From Fusicatenibacter saccharivorans (GTDB lineage Bacteria; Bacillota; Clostridia; Lachnospirales; Lachnospiraceae): a stretch of DNA of 64,000 bases. Each line of letters opens with the position of its first letter. The first letter of the stretch is position 1. This document shows, piece after piece, positions 41,551 to 50,141 of the stretch. Under the pieces are notes generated by a model that worked only from the letters and a program-made list of their open reading frames with translations, was not told where the DNA came from and did no database searches. Location: positions 124,001 to 188,000 of the forward strand of contig NZ_JADNOP010000002.1 of the NCBI RefSeq assembly GCF_015557635.1, written 5' to 3'. A program made the translations under genes and the position numbers.

Positions 41551-43203
41551 CTACTGTTTTTCTATTCTCGGCAGTAAAATGCGAATTTCACTATATCCCG
41601 GCTGACTTGTAATTTTTAATTCATACGCCTCCCCATAAAATTCACGGATACGTTCCTTCACATTCTGTATTCCGATATGTTCTCCTTCTTCTTCAATTGA
41701 CTCATTCCGATTAATTTTATCAAGAATTTCTTTCTTAAATCCTAAACCATTATCTTCGATCAGAATCAGCAGATCATGCTCGCCTTCTCTTTTTACTGTC
41801 AGCTCGATTTCCAGATGCGGAACCAGCATAATATTATGTTTTACACTGTTTCCAACAAAAGTCTGAATCACCAGTGGAAGAATCATTTCATCCTCCATTT
41901 CCGGTTCTACGTTTACCTGAATTTCCAGCATATCTTTATAACGGCAGTGCTGAATTTCAACATAGCTTATCAGACATCGAAGTTCTTCTTTCAATGGTAC
42001 AAAGGTTCCTTTCTGCCCCATCAGATAACGGAAATATGCAGCTGATACCCGGCAGAGTTTCTGAATTTCTTCAAAATCCTGAATCTGTGCCATTCCATGA
42101 ATCAGATTTAAAATATTGGTATAAAAATGCGGCTGAATCTGCACCTGCAGGAAACGGCTTCGCGCCCTCTGCCGCTCCAGCTCTTTTTCATAAACATCAA
42201 TTCTTAAAATCTGAATCTGATCTGCCATATGATTAAAGGTCTGATAGAGCTGTCCGATCTGAGATACATTTTCCCGCTCCGGCAGACGTACGTCCAAATC
42301 CCCGGTACTGTACTGCTCCATGGCTCTTCGAAGCTGTTCTAATGGCGCAAAGACTGTTTTTCCCTGCAGACCAATTGCCATCAGAATGCTGGCAATTGCA
42401 AGCATCATGACTCCCATTAGCAGAAGCGTTCCGAACGTTCCTCCCGGGTCCAGCATTCCTTCATCCATACTGACATAAATCTGTGCATTTGTATATTTCA
42501 GTGGATAAACACAAGTTGTACTAATTCCGCTTTTTCTTGTCCCCTGGTGTATTTTTACTTCTCCTGTCTCATTATCCCGCACTTCTACGCAAAGATCTTT
42601 TCGTTCTCCGACAAAACCAGATACAATTCTTTCCAAAGAAAATGCAGCTCCAATGTATCCATTTTCAGCCGAATAAATACGCGCCAGGTACTGATGTCCA
42701 TCAAATTCCATAAAAATCCAGTTTTTCTCTGGTTCCTGATATTGGTTCGCGATATAAGAAATGATTTTCTCTTTAAACGCTCTCTGATAGGCATAAGTTG
42801 TCCCTTCCTCTGTGCTTACAAAATAAATATTTCGTTCCGGCACATAGACAAACAGCATCATTTCCCTTCCATACCGTTCTCCCATTTCGATCATGATTTT
42901 CTGCTGCTGTACTTTAGCAGTTTCCACCGTTAGCGGATCTTTCGAAATACACAGCTGCTGATAATATGGTGTTGAATCCGTTCCGCTCATCAGCAGAAGC
43001 GCTTTTGAAGTTGATGCAAATTTATCCTCCCAGAACTGACCGTAGCTCTCTATCGTATTAGAAAATAGCCTCTCCGTCTTTCTTCTGTCTCTCTGAATCA
43101 GAAAAATACTTACAAGCTCAATAATGAGGACAGCTAAAATCATAACTGTCCCCATGATCCAGAGTGACTTGTAAATAACTGACTTGTCCTCTGTTTTTTT
43201 CAT
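41551..43203 (-). CDS. Sensor histidine kinase, YesM family
   Basis: A 550-residue kinase. It has an N-terminal helix (about 14-36), an extracellular sensor (about 40-255), a second helix (about 256-280), a HAMP domain with LEQLRRAMEQYSTGDLDVRL, and the His_kinase region FLQVQIQPHFYTNILNLIHG with phospho-acceptor His359. The ATPase domain has the N-box VGNSVKHNI and IEDNGLGFKKEIL. I start at 43203, where GAGGA lies 7 bases ahead; an ATG six codons earlier is less well placed. It sits between GH42 and its response regulator. Confidence 0.9.
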   Translation of the reverse strand: MKKTEDKSVIYKSLWIMGTVMILAVLIIELVSIFLIQRDRRKTERLFSNTIESYGQFWEDKFASTSKALLLMSGTDSTPYYQQLCISKDPLTVETAKVQQQKIMIEMGERYGREMMLFVYVPERNIYFVSTEEGTTYAYQRAFKEKIISYIANQYQEPEKNWIFMEFDGHQYLARIYSAENGYIGAAFSLERIVSGFVGERKDLCVEVRDNETGEVKIHQGTRKSGISTTCVYPLKYTNAQIYVSMDEGMLDPGGTFGTLLLMGVMMLAIASILMAIGLQGKTVFAPLEQLRRAMEQYSTGDLDVRLPERENVSQIGQLYQTFNHMADQIQILRIDVYEKELERQRARSRFLQVQIQPHFYTNILNLIHGMAQIQDFEEIQKLCRVSAAYFRYLMGQKGTFVPLKEELRCLISYVEIQHCRYKDMLEIQVNVEPEMEDEMILPLVIQTFVGNSVKHNIMLVPHLEIELTVKREGEHDLLILIEDNGLGFKKEILDKINRNESIEEEGEHIGIQNVKERIREFYGEAYELKITSQPGYSEIRILLPRIEKQ

Positions 43204-43227
43204 TTTCTTTTCCTCATGCAATCTTCT

Positions 43228-45225
43228 TTAACAAATCACCAGTTCACCATCAAACGCCTGCAGCGTGCAGGTATCTTCCATCTTTTTCTCCTGCAGCACC
43301 CCATATCCATTCTCTGGAAGCTCTATTTTCTGCTCCTTTCCCGTCAGATTCACATAAAAATACTGGTTTTTCGCTATTTTTCTTCCAATTACTCCCTGCG
43401 GTGTAACCACGGACTGCATACTTTTTTCCCTGCAGCATTCATCAAGAACCTCGCCTAAAAGTTCCGGCTCTGTTTCACAAAACAAATAATACGCCGCTCC
43501 TTTTCCATACCGATTTCTGGTTATAGCTGGAATCTGATGTGTCTCCTCACGCTGCAGGACTTCTGCATCTGTTGCTTTGATCTGCTCATAATAATCCACA
43601 TCAATCCATTTTTCTCTCACTTTCAGAAGTTCTCTTCCGTTTGCCGGATTTCTGCGAAGCTTCTGCTCTTCTTTTTCAGAAACTTCCATACCTGCGGTCC
43701 TCTGATATCCAACAATTTCTATTCCAAATACATCAGTCAGGTTTCCTGGTCTCGACGTGTCAAATACCTGACCGGTTTCTTTTACCCATGCAGAATACCC
43801 TGTCATAATTGCCGTACCGCCATTTTTTACAAATTCCCGCACCGTGTTTTCCTGCTCGTGATCCATTACAATTTCACCCGGAATAATCAGAATCTGATAT
43901 TGTTCTGTCATTTGATGCAAATCTACAACATTATAATTCAGGTTTCTCTCTTCCAGAATCCGATGCGCGATGGCAAGGTTGTTGCTGTATGGCATTCGAT
44001 ACTGCATTTTTGCATACGCAGCCATAAGCTCACTGTCATAACTGTAAGAAACAGCAATCTCTGGCTGCGGCAGATATGGAAATCCGTATTTTTCCAGCTT
44101 CCGAAAATCCGATGCAATCCACTGGTATTCCCGATAATTTTCATTCGGTCTTCCATCATGATTCAGCATACCGGTCAGATATTGTTCTTCGCCATTCAGC
44201 ATGCTTCGCCAGGTCCATCCCAGCATCATCTGCATCCGATGCAGCAGACACCAGAACGCATACATTCTGTTCATCCCCATTGCCGCATGATGAATCCCGA
44301 AACCACCTGTCACAAATTCAATGCACCACATTGGTTTTCCAGTTTCAGAAATCCGTTTCATGTACCAGGAACCCGTTTTCCAGAATCCCATACTCTCCCT
44401 GTTTCCATAGCCAGGATAAAAACCGATGCCAGGATAGTCAACAAATCCAGATGCTGCCTTCAAATAATCAAATCCAAGCGTCTCATATTCTGCAAAGTGG
44501 TTCGATGTATGAGCCTTTCCCGGCGCATTTTGTTCTACCGTTTCTGCCAGTTCTGTAATAAAATCTGCGATACCATCGGAAAAGAAGCGCCGCATATCCA
44601 GCCATGCCTCCGGTGCCCCGATTTCGTATTCATTTACCTGCATTGCAACGTCTTCGAAAGATGAAAGCTTTCGGCTCCAGCGCTGGGTTGCCCAGGCATG
44701 ATTTAGTGCTTTTATTGTTTTATATTTCTTTTCCAGCCATTTCTGAAATCTCTTCTTCGACGCTTCAGAATAGGATGGATAGCCTGCTCCCAGCTCATTG
44801 CACAGTCCAAACGCAAACAGCGCCGGATGATTTTTATAACGGGAAACGATTTTTTCAGCAAACCGCAGTGCATACTTCTGATACTCTGGATCAGAAACAT
44901 CGTCCATATATCGGCGCAGCGGTGCCTGTGGAGCTCCATTTTTTCCTCCTACATTGCATCCCGGGCAAAGTTTATGAACCCAGATCGGTGCCGGATGCAT
45001 CGACACATCCAGTATTACATTCAATTTGTATTTTACGCATAACTCCATAACCTGATCAAACCATTCGAAGGTATAAACGCCATCCTCCGGCTCATAGCTG
45101 TCCCAGCACAGATGTCCCAGCCGTACTGTATCAAATCCAGCCTCTTTCATCAATTGAAAATCCTTTTCCCACCGCTCCTTCGGCCAATCATGCGGATGAT
45201 AATTTGTCCCGATATATAAACTCAT
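43228..45225 (-). CDS. GH42 beta-galactosidase, cytosolic
   Basis: A 665-residue enzyme with the A-type barrel: IGTNYHPHDWPKERWEKD, acid/base E144 in FAFGLCNELGAGYPSYS and nucleophile E303 in MWCIEFVTGGFG. A trimerisation-like domain follows (about 385-600, with ILIIPGEIVMDHEQENTVREFVKNGGTAIMTGYS), and then a small C-terminal beta domain. No signal peptide is visible. The ATG at 45225 has CGGAG 9 bases ahead; this site lies inside the preceding microprotein ORF. It is the first enzyme of the oligosaccharide operon and points to terminal beta-galactose in the substrate. Confidence 0.9.
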   Translation of the reverse strand: MSLYIGTNYHPHDWPKERWEKDFQLMKEAGFDTVRLGHLCWDSYEPEDGVYTFEWFDQVMELCVKYKLNVILDVSMHPAPIWVHKLCPGCNVGGKNGAPQAPLRRYMDDVSDPEYQKYALRFAEKIVSRYKNHPALFAFGLCNELGAGYPSYSEASKKRFQKWLEKKYKTIKALNHAWATQRWSRKLSSFEDVAMQVNEYEIGAPEAWLDMRRFFSDGIADFITELAETVEQNAPGKAHTSNHFAEYETLGFDYLKAASGFVDYPGIGFYPGYGNRESMGFWKTGSWYMKRISETGKPMWCIEFVTGGFGIHHAAMGMNRMYAFWCLLHRMQMMLGWTWRSMLNGEEQYLTGMLNHDGRPNENYREYQWIASDFRKLEKYGFPYLPQPEIAVSYSYDSELMAAYAKMQYRMPYSNNLAIAHRILEERNLNYNVVDLHQMTEQYQILIIPGEIVMDHEQENTVREFVKNGGTAIMTGYSAWVKETGQVFDTSRPGNLTDVFGIEIVGYQRTAGMEVSEKEEQKLRRNPANGRELLKVREKWIDVDYYEQIKATDAEVLQREETHQIPAITRNRYGKGAAYYLFCETEPELLGEVLDECCREKSMQSVVTPQGVIGRKIAKNQYFYVNLTGKEQKIELPENGYGVLQEKKMEDTCTLQAFDGELVIC

Positions 45226-45226
45226 T

Positions 45227-45340
45227 TTATTCACTCCGTTTCTGTTTTTTCTTACCTCCATTTTGCAGCAAAATCATTAAAATTCCTATGACAATTACGA
45301 CGTAAAATATAATTTTATCGAGTTTTTCCTGTTTTTCCAT
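45227..45340 (-). CDS. Candidate 37-residue single-helix membrane microprotein
   Basis: The ORF starts MEKQEKLDKI, has one strongly hydrophobic helix (IIFYVVIVIGILMILL, about residues 10-25) and ends in a basic tail QNGGKKKQKRSE. The TAA is one base before the GH42 start, so translation could be coupled. The positive residues after the helix and the clean topology argue for a real small protein, but the ribosome site is weak. A TATAAT (45354-45359) with a poor -35 would leave a leader of only about 7 bases. Function unknown. Confidence 0.4.
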   Translation of the reverse strand: MEKQEKLDKIIFYVVIVIGILMILLQNGGKKKQKRSE

Positions 45341-45498
45341 TTTTTCTTAGTCAATTATATTCTAAAGTTGTCTATTTTTCCACTCTTTCTCTGCTTTTTC
45401 TTTTTCGAATGCCCAACATCTTACTATGCTGGACAAATCTATTATAAAAGCAGAATTATCTTTATGAGGATTTGTTTTCCGCTAAAATAGGATAACAG

Positions 45499-45541
45499 CA
45501 AAAAAATCCACAGAGCCCTTATCCCCCTGTGGATTTTTCTA
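45499..45541. terminator. Bidirectional terminator
   Basis: A 12-bp stem (AAAAATCCACAG with CTGTGGATTTTT, about 45502-45538) around a 13-base loop, directly after the AraC stop. The rest of 45341-45498 shows only a possible GH42 promoter. Confidence 0.8.
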
Positions 45542-45544
45542 TTT

Positions 45545-46513
45545 CTATTCTATTTTCTTCTCCACCCGGTACTTCTTCGGCGATATTCCATAGCGCTCTT
45601 TGAAAATCCGATGGAAATAACTCATGTTCTCATACCCGACCCGCTCGCCGATGTCTGCCACGGAAAGTCCCGTCGTTTCCAACAGATACGCGGCCTGGGT
45701 CAGGCGTTTGTTCTGAACGAGTTCGGTGTAGTTTTTCCCGGTCAGGCGGCGGATCATGCGGCTTAAGGTGTAAAAATCGTAGTGCAGTTCTTCCGCCAGT
45801 TCCGAAAGGCTGCCCTCCCGGTAATGTTCCTCGATATAGCGGTATACGCCGAGCAGCATCTCCTGTTCAAAATACTGCTCTCCCACCTGCACGCGTTCGG
45901 TGTAGTTCATGAGTTGCAGAAATAAAAGGCCCATCGTAATCTGATTGATGCTCCGCTTATTGCTCTGGTGATGTAAGAGCGTCCAGACGAGATTTTCGAT
46001 CAGATTCTGCACCGGAAGGACATCCGCGATTCTGTAATGCAGATAACAGAGCGGTACCTCCCCGCTTTTCAGACAGCCGACGATAAAATCCTTTAACTGA
46101 TTCTCCTCTGCCCCGATCATTCGCAGCGTCTGGTCAAAAAACTCCGGCAGAATCAGAAAGTTGACCGCGATATCGCCACGCCCTGCCGGTTCAATTTCCT
46201 GCACTGCATTCTGATTCAGAATCAGCAGCTCACCCGTTTTCAGCTCGATCCGGTCCCCGTTGATGGTGTGCACGGTGCTTCCCTGGCACATGTAGATCAT
46301 CTCGACATAATTGTGGCTGTGCGCCGGAAAACGAATAAACCGCGTGTGCGGCCGAATATCAATCAATTTTCCCCGCTCCAGCAGCTTTCCCGCATCCATC
46401 ACAAACTTCTGCCCGCTCGAATACCGCTCCTTTTCCACTTCCGTCTTGCCGTCCAGAATTGCCTGTTCCTCCTCCGTAATCCGGGACAGGTCTGCTATAA
46501 TTTCCTGTTTCAC
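45545..46513 (-). CDS. AraC-family regulator with cupin sensor
   Basis: A 322-residue regulator. The N-terminal cupin (about 50-130) has HTRFIRFPAHSHNYVEMIYMCQGSTVHTING and ELLILNQNAVQEIE. The C-terminal domain (about 225-318) has GSLSELAEELHYDFYTLSRMIRRLTGKNYTELVQ and LSVADIGERVGYENMSYFHRIFKERYGISPKKYR. It is the gene nearest to the start of the GH42 operon but is separated from it by a terminator. It may add a second layer of control to that locus or act elsewhere. Confidence 0.87.
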   Translation of the reverse strand: MKQEIIADLSRITEEEQAILDGKTEVEKERYSSGQKFVMDAGKLLERGKLIDIRPHTRFIRFPAHSHNYVEMIYMCQGSTVHTINGDRIELKTGELLILNQNAVQEIEPAGRGDIAVNFLILPEFFDQTLRMIGAEENQLKDFIVGCLKSGEVPLCYLHYRIADVLPVQNLIENLVWTLLHHQSNKRSINQITMGLLFLQLMNYTERVQVGEQYFEQEMLLGVYRYIEEHYREGSLSELAEELHYDFYTLSRMIRRLTGKNYTELVQNKRLTQAAYLLETTGLSVADIGERVGYENMSYFHRIFKERYGISPKKYRVEKKIE

Positions 46514-46551
46514 GATTATTCCTCACATTTTTCACGTTTTTTCTGCTTTCT

Positions 46552-46581
46552 ATTATATTCCATTCTGGTGCAAATAAGCAA
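46552..46581 (-). promoter_or_regulatory. Promoter of the AraC gene
   Basis: Minus strand TTGCTT (46576-46581), 18-base spacer, perfect TATAAT (46552-46557), about 39 bases before the start at 46513. Confidence 0.6.
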
Positions 46582-46678
46582 TGTACTTTTTCTTCTCACT
46601 TTCTGATAAATATTCCTTTCCTACGCATCAAAACAGCAAGTGCTGCACTGCCAAGTGAAACATAACGAAGATTCTCTC

Positions 46679-46714
46679 TTTACAATTTCACTTTCTTAAA
46701 GTATACTTTAAGAA
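46679..46714 (+). promoter_or_regulatory. MerR promoter with a 22-bp perfect palindrome over the -10
   Basis: TTTACA (46679-46684), 17-base spacer, TATACT (46702-46707). A perfect 22-bp palindrome (46693-46714, centre GTATAC) covers the spacer end and the -10. Such palindromes built on CTTAAAG/CTTTAAG are typical of MerR-family regulators of the AdhR type, and this one lies right before the merR gene, so autoregulation is likely. Confidence 0.8.
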
Positions 46715-46757
46715 GTTATTCTACTATTCAAACTCTATCGTTCAAGGAGGTTTTTCC

Positions 46758-47189
46758 ATGGAACAGCAGACCTACACCATTCGTGAAATGTCCGAGCGTT
46801 TTGGACTTCCGGCCTCTACGCTTCGTTATTATGAGGAGATCGGACTTTTGACGGATGTCATTCATACCGAAAGTAAGAAACGAATTTACACCCAGCAGCA
46901 CATTGACTGCATGACCGCAATTCTCTGCTTCAAACGCACCGGGCTTCCGATTGCGGGGATTCAGGAGTTTTTCCGGCTTGAGAACGATATCCCGGGAAAT
47001 ATTGACCAGATGGTTGCCATTCTCAAGGAACATGAGCAGAATACACGCGAGAAAATCGAGCGCATGGAATCTGATCTCGAACATATTCAGCAGAAAGTGC
47101 GGTATTACAGTGCGGTTCGCGATGCGATTAAAAATGGGGATGAAATGCCGTCGTGGGATTCCTGCGGCTGTGAGGAGAAGGCGCAGTAG
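46758..47189 (+). CDS. MerR-family transcriptional regulator
   Basis: A 143-residue regulator with the winged helix start YTIREMSERFGLPASTLRYYEEIGLL (about 6-31), the RIYTQQHIDCMTAI wing and a dimerising coiled coil (about 75-125). The C-terminal CGCEEK tail carries two Cys, which might sense an electrophile or a metal. The ribosome site is AAGGAGG. The length fits the small MerR group that responds to aldehydes or quinones. It is followed by a terminator, so it is a single gene; its target is not obvious in the window. Confidence 0.88.
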   Translation: MEQQTYTIREMSERFGLPASTLRYYEEIGLLTDVIHTESKKRIYTQQHIDCMTAILCFKRTGLPIAGIQEFFRLENDIPGNIDQMVAILKEHEQNTREKIERMESDLEHIQQKVRYYSAVRDAIKNGDEMPSWDSCGCEEKAQ

Positions 47190-47233
47190 ATATCTCTCCA
47201 GGCTTTTCCGCCGCAGACACACACAAGTTTCAA

Positions 47234-47290
47234 AAGAGCAGGTAAGAAAAGGGACCAACATCCACTTTTCTTACCTGCTCTTCTTATTTT
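47234..47290. terminator. Terminator after merR
   Basis: A perfect 18-bp stem (47234-47251 with 47265-47282) followed by CTTATTTTTTC. It sits between convergent genes. Confidence 0.85.
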
Positions 47291-47308
47291 TTCTATCACC
47301 TTTTCCCT

Positions 47309-49117
47309 TCATACCCGGAATTTTTTCTGCATTTCCCGCATAAAATCTTTTCCGCGGAAAAAAAACAGCCCGATCAGATACAGCACACTGAGGCCCACGC
47401 AGATCACGGACGGCCAGGTAATGCGGACAGTTCCTGTCAGCCACAAAATCGCCGGAACGATTCCTGCTGCTCCGGACTGCATCAGATAAAAAAGATATTC
47501 ACTGACCTCCATTTTGTACGCTCTTGCCAGAATCTGCATCGTCGCGCCATTCAGAAGAACGGCGAGCGGAATTGCGAAATCGACAGACCAGCCGATCCAG
47601 CCCGTCGCATAATCCCACAGAATCGCACCGATCATAATAAAGATCAATTGCCACATACTGTTTTTGAGTGGATTTTTCCGTTTCTGATATCCCACCCGGA
47701 TCAGAAGCCAGGCGCAGAACACACCCGCTGTCGCATAACCTGCCCACCACATCTGCGGCGTTGCAAGGAAATTCATCATCCAGCAGAGTACGACAGCCGC
47801 GATGCAGGTGAAAGAAAAAATTTTCAATCCCAGTTTGGCCGTCCCGTGCGGCTGTTCTTTCTGTCCCGGAAAATCATTTTCCTCCTGTTCACAGACAATG
47901 CCCTCTTTCTGCAGCAGATGCATCAGGTTCCGTTCAATATTGGAATCGGCGATTTTAGATGTGATTCCAAGCACCATGCTGTCCCCGTAGGAGCAGGAAC
48001 ACATCTGTACTTTGTCTGTGCTGGTGAAAAATCCGAACCGCTCAATATATGTTTCATACTCCGGCGGCATCTGAATCCGGCCGATATTGGAATAGACGGT
48101 CGTAATGCTTCGTCCGCCGAGCGTCGTGCCCGCCATCAGCGCCAGATTTTTGATTTCCAGCGGCACGGCGCGCAGCACCGGATTCCGCTCAATCCGCACC
48201 AGATCGTTCATACGTGTGGAAATCTCCTGCTTCAGCGCCTCTTTCTGCATCGCGGCTCCCGTGATCTGCAGGGCATCCTCAAACGATGCCTCCGGCCCAA
48301 GATCACAGGCAATCTCGATCCAGCTCCAGAAATTCGTCATCGATGCAGATGGGAAAAAGTTACGCAAGTTGGCTGGAACCATCAGAGAAACCGGCTTTTT
48401 CAGCCTGCTTTTCGGGATTTCTTCATATACCGCATATACCAACGCCGCCGCAAGGTACGCCGTTACCGACACGCCATGTGCTTTTGCGCACTTATGAACT
48501 GCTTCCGCAGAAAGCAGAATCTCAGTAATTTCCATCTCCTCCTGCTCCAGATATTCGCCTTTGATCTGGTATGCCGGGCGGCTCTTTTCTTTTTCACTTT
48601 TCTTTCCGGTGTAATACTGGGAAAAGCTGTCCTCCTCGAAGTCCGTTTCCGTCAGCATATCTTCGCTGACCTTGGAAAATGTTTCCTCTGGATGGCGCAG
48701 GATCAGATAATTGCTCACCAGTTCTTTCAGAAACAGCATCGCACCGGTGCCGTCTGTCAGGGCATGGAATACTTCGAAATTGATTCGGGTTTTATAGTAA
48801 GAAACCTGGAAAAGAAGTGTTTTGTGGTCGGGTACGTAAATCTCACTGCATGGCGGACGCTTTTCCTCTTCTACTTTTGCTGGCAGATCGCGCTGCTCCA
48901 GATAGAACCAGAAAAGACCTTTCCGCAGTACCATGGAAAACACCGGGTAATGCTCCATTGTCTCCTCCAGCGCTTTCTGCAGCAGATCCGCCTGGATGTC
49001 CTCTTTCAGTTGGCAGTAAAACCGGAAGACTCTCGTATCCTTTTTTCCGGTGGCCGCCGGAAATGCCTGTGCCGCGTTGTCCAGCTTTCTCCAGCGCGAA
49101 GAATGTTCTTTCTTCAT
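47309..49117 (-). CDS. Condensation-like acyltransferase fused to a membrane domain (DUF6320-like)
   Basis: A 602-residue protein. Residues 1-420 look like an alcohol acetyltransferase/condensation domain with the catalytic motif HALTDG (H118 and D122, the HxxxDG pattern) and a second core region with VSLMVPANLRNFFPS and NIGRIQMPPEY. The last 170 residues carry six hydrophobic segments (for example IFSFTCIAAVVLCWMMNF and SVICVGLSVLYLIGLFFF). The whole would be an acyl- or acetyl-CoA-dependent transferase anchored in the membrane. It is last in an operon with a hydrolase and a DUF362 protein. Substrates are unknown. Confidence 0.75.
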   Translation of the reverse strand: MKKEHSSRWRKLDNAAQAFPAATGKKDTRVFRFYCQLKEDIQADLLQKALEETMEHYPVFSMVLRKGLFWFYLEQRDLPAKVEEEKRPPCSEIYVPDHKTLLFQVSYYKTRINFEVFHALTDGTGAMLFLKELVSNYLILRHPEETFSKVSEDMLTETDFEEDSFSQYYTGKKSEKEKSRPAYQIKGEYLEQEEMEITEILLSAEAVHKCAKAHGVSVTAYLAAALVYAVYEEIPKSRLKKPVSLMVPANLRNFFPSASMTNFWSWIEIACDLGPEASFEDALQITGAAMQKEALKQEISTRMNDLVRIERNPVLRAVPLEIKNLALMAGTTLGGRSITTVYSNIGRIQMPPEYETYIERFGFFTSTDKVQMCSCSYGDSMVLGITSKIADSNIERNLMHLLQKEGIVCEQEENDFPGQKEQPHGTAKLGLKIFSFTCIAAVVLCWMMNFLATPQMWWAGYATAGVFCAWLLIRVGYQKRKNPLKNSMWQLIFIMIGAILWDYATGWIGWSVDFAIPLAVLLNGATMQILARAYKMEVSEYLFYLMQSGAAGIVPAILWLTGTVRITWPSVICVGLSVLYLIGLFFFRGKDFMREMQKKFRV

Positions 49118-49130
49118 TTTCTATGCCTCC

Positions 49131-50123
49131 TTACGCCTTCCCGTGTGTCAATTGTTTCTTCACTGCTGCTATGTTTTCCAGTTCTTCGTCTGCATTTTTC
49201 TGCTGTTTTTCTTTCCTTAAAAATGCATTCATATACTGAAAACTTTCCTGCACATATAGGTGTTCAATGCCAAGCGCAAAATAGCCGTGCAATGCGCCCT
49301 TGATCCGATGATGTTCAACCAGATTGCCAGCCCTTTTCAGCTTTTTCGCATAATCCTCGCCCTCATCGCGCAGCGGATCGTACTGCGCCGTCAGTACCAG
49401 CGTGTCCGGCAGTCCCTGCAGATTTTCTGCCAGTACCGGTGCAAAGTACGGATTTTTGCGGTCTTCTTCGGTCCGCTGATACAGAATTACATAATCTTCC
49501 ATTTTGACACTGGTCAGAAGGTATCCGGTTCCATTGGTTTTCACGGATTTGTACGGTGATTTCTCTGTGTAACAGGAATTCACCGCCGGATAAATCAAAA
49601 TCTGTTTCCCCGGCAGCAGTTCTTTTTTGTCCCTCGCCATCAGGCAGACTGCAGCCGCAAGATTTCCTCCTGCGCTGTCGCCCATGATCGTGACATTTTC
49701 CGGCGCTACCTCCGGCAGAATCTCCCCACGCAGCATTGCCTGGGCGGCGGCGTAGCAGTCTTCTAAGCCTGTCGGGAAACGATGCTCCGGTGCAAGACGG
49801 TATTCTACCGATACAACAATCTGCCCCGTCGACTGCGCCATGCGTGCGCAGACACGGTCGTATGTCTCCACACTCTCGGTTGTCCAGCCGCCGCCATGGA
49901 AGAACAGAATCGCTTCTTTTGCACCATGCTCCTCCATTTTTTCATCCGGGAAGAACAGCCGAATCGGAACCTTGTAGTCCCCATTATATATTTCCATATC
50001 CAATTTTCGCAGAAAAATACGGATCGGATCCAGCTTCTTGATATCGGCAAGCCGACGGGCGGATTCTACTTCAATTCCGCCGTAGGACAATACATTTAAA
50101 ATGGCTTTGACTGCTTTTTTCAT
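49131..50123 (-). CDS. Alpha/beta hydrolase of the hormone-sensitive lipase group
   Basis: A 330-residue esterase-like protein. The oxyanion motif FFHGGGW (about 74-80), the nucleophile elbow GDSAGG with Ser150, the acid AQYDPLRDEG and His in ALHGYFAL are all present. The substrate could be short- or medium-chain esters. It starts 18 bases after the DUF362 stop and ends 13 bases before the acyltransferase start, so the three genes form one operon. Having a hydrolase next to an acyltransferase suggests ester turnover. Confidence 0.87.
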   Translation of the reverse strand: MKKAVKAILNVLSYGGIEVESARRLADIKKLDPIRIFLRKLDMEIYNGDYKVPIRLFFPDEKMEEHGAKEAILFFHGGGWTTESVETYDRVCARMAQSTGQIVVSVEYRLAPEHRFPTGLEDCYAAAQAMLRGEILPEVAPENVTIMGDSAGGNLAAAVCLMARDKKELLPGKQILIYPAVNSCYTEKSPYKSVKTNGTGYLLTSVKMEDYVILYQRTEEDRKNPYFAPVLAENLQGLPDTLVLTAQYDPLRDEGEDYAKKLKRAGNLVEHHRIKGALHGYFALGIEHLYVQESFQYMNAFLRKEKQQKNADEELENIAAVKKQLTHGKA

Positions 50124-50141
50124 TCGCTCTCTCCTCTGTTG

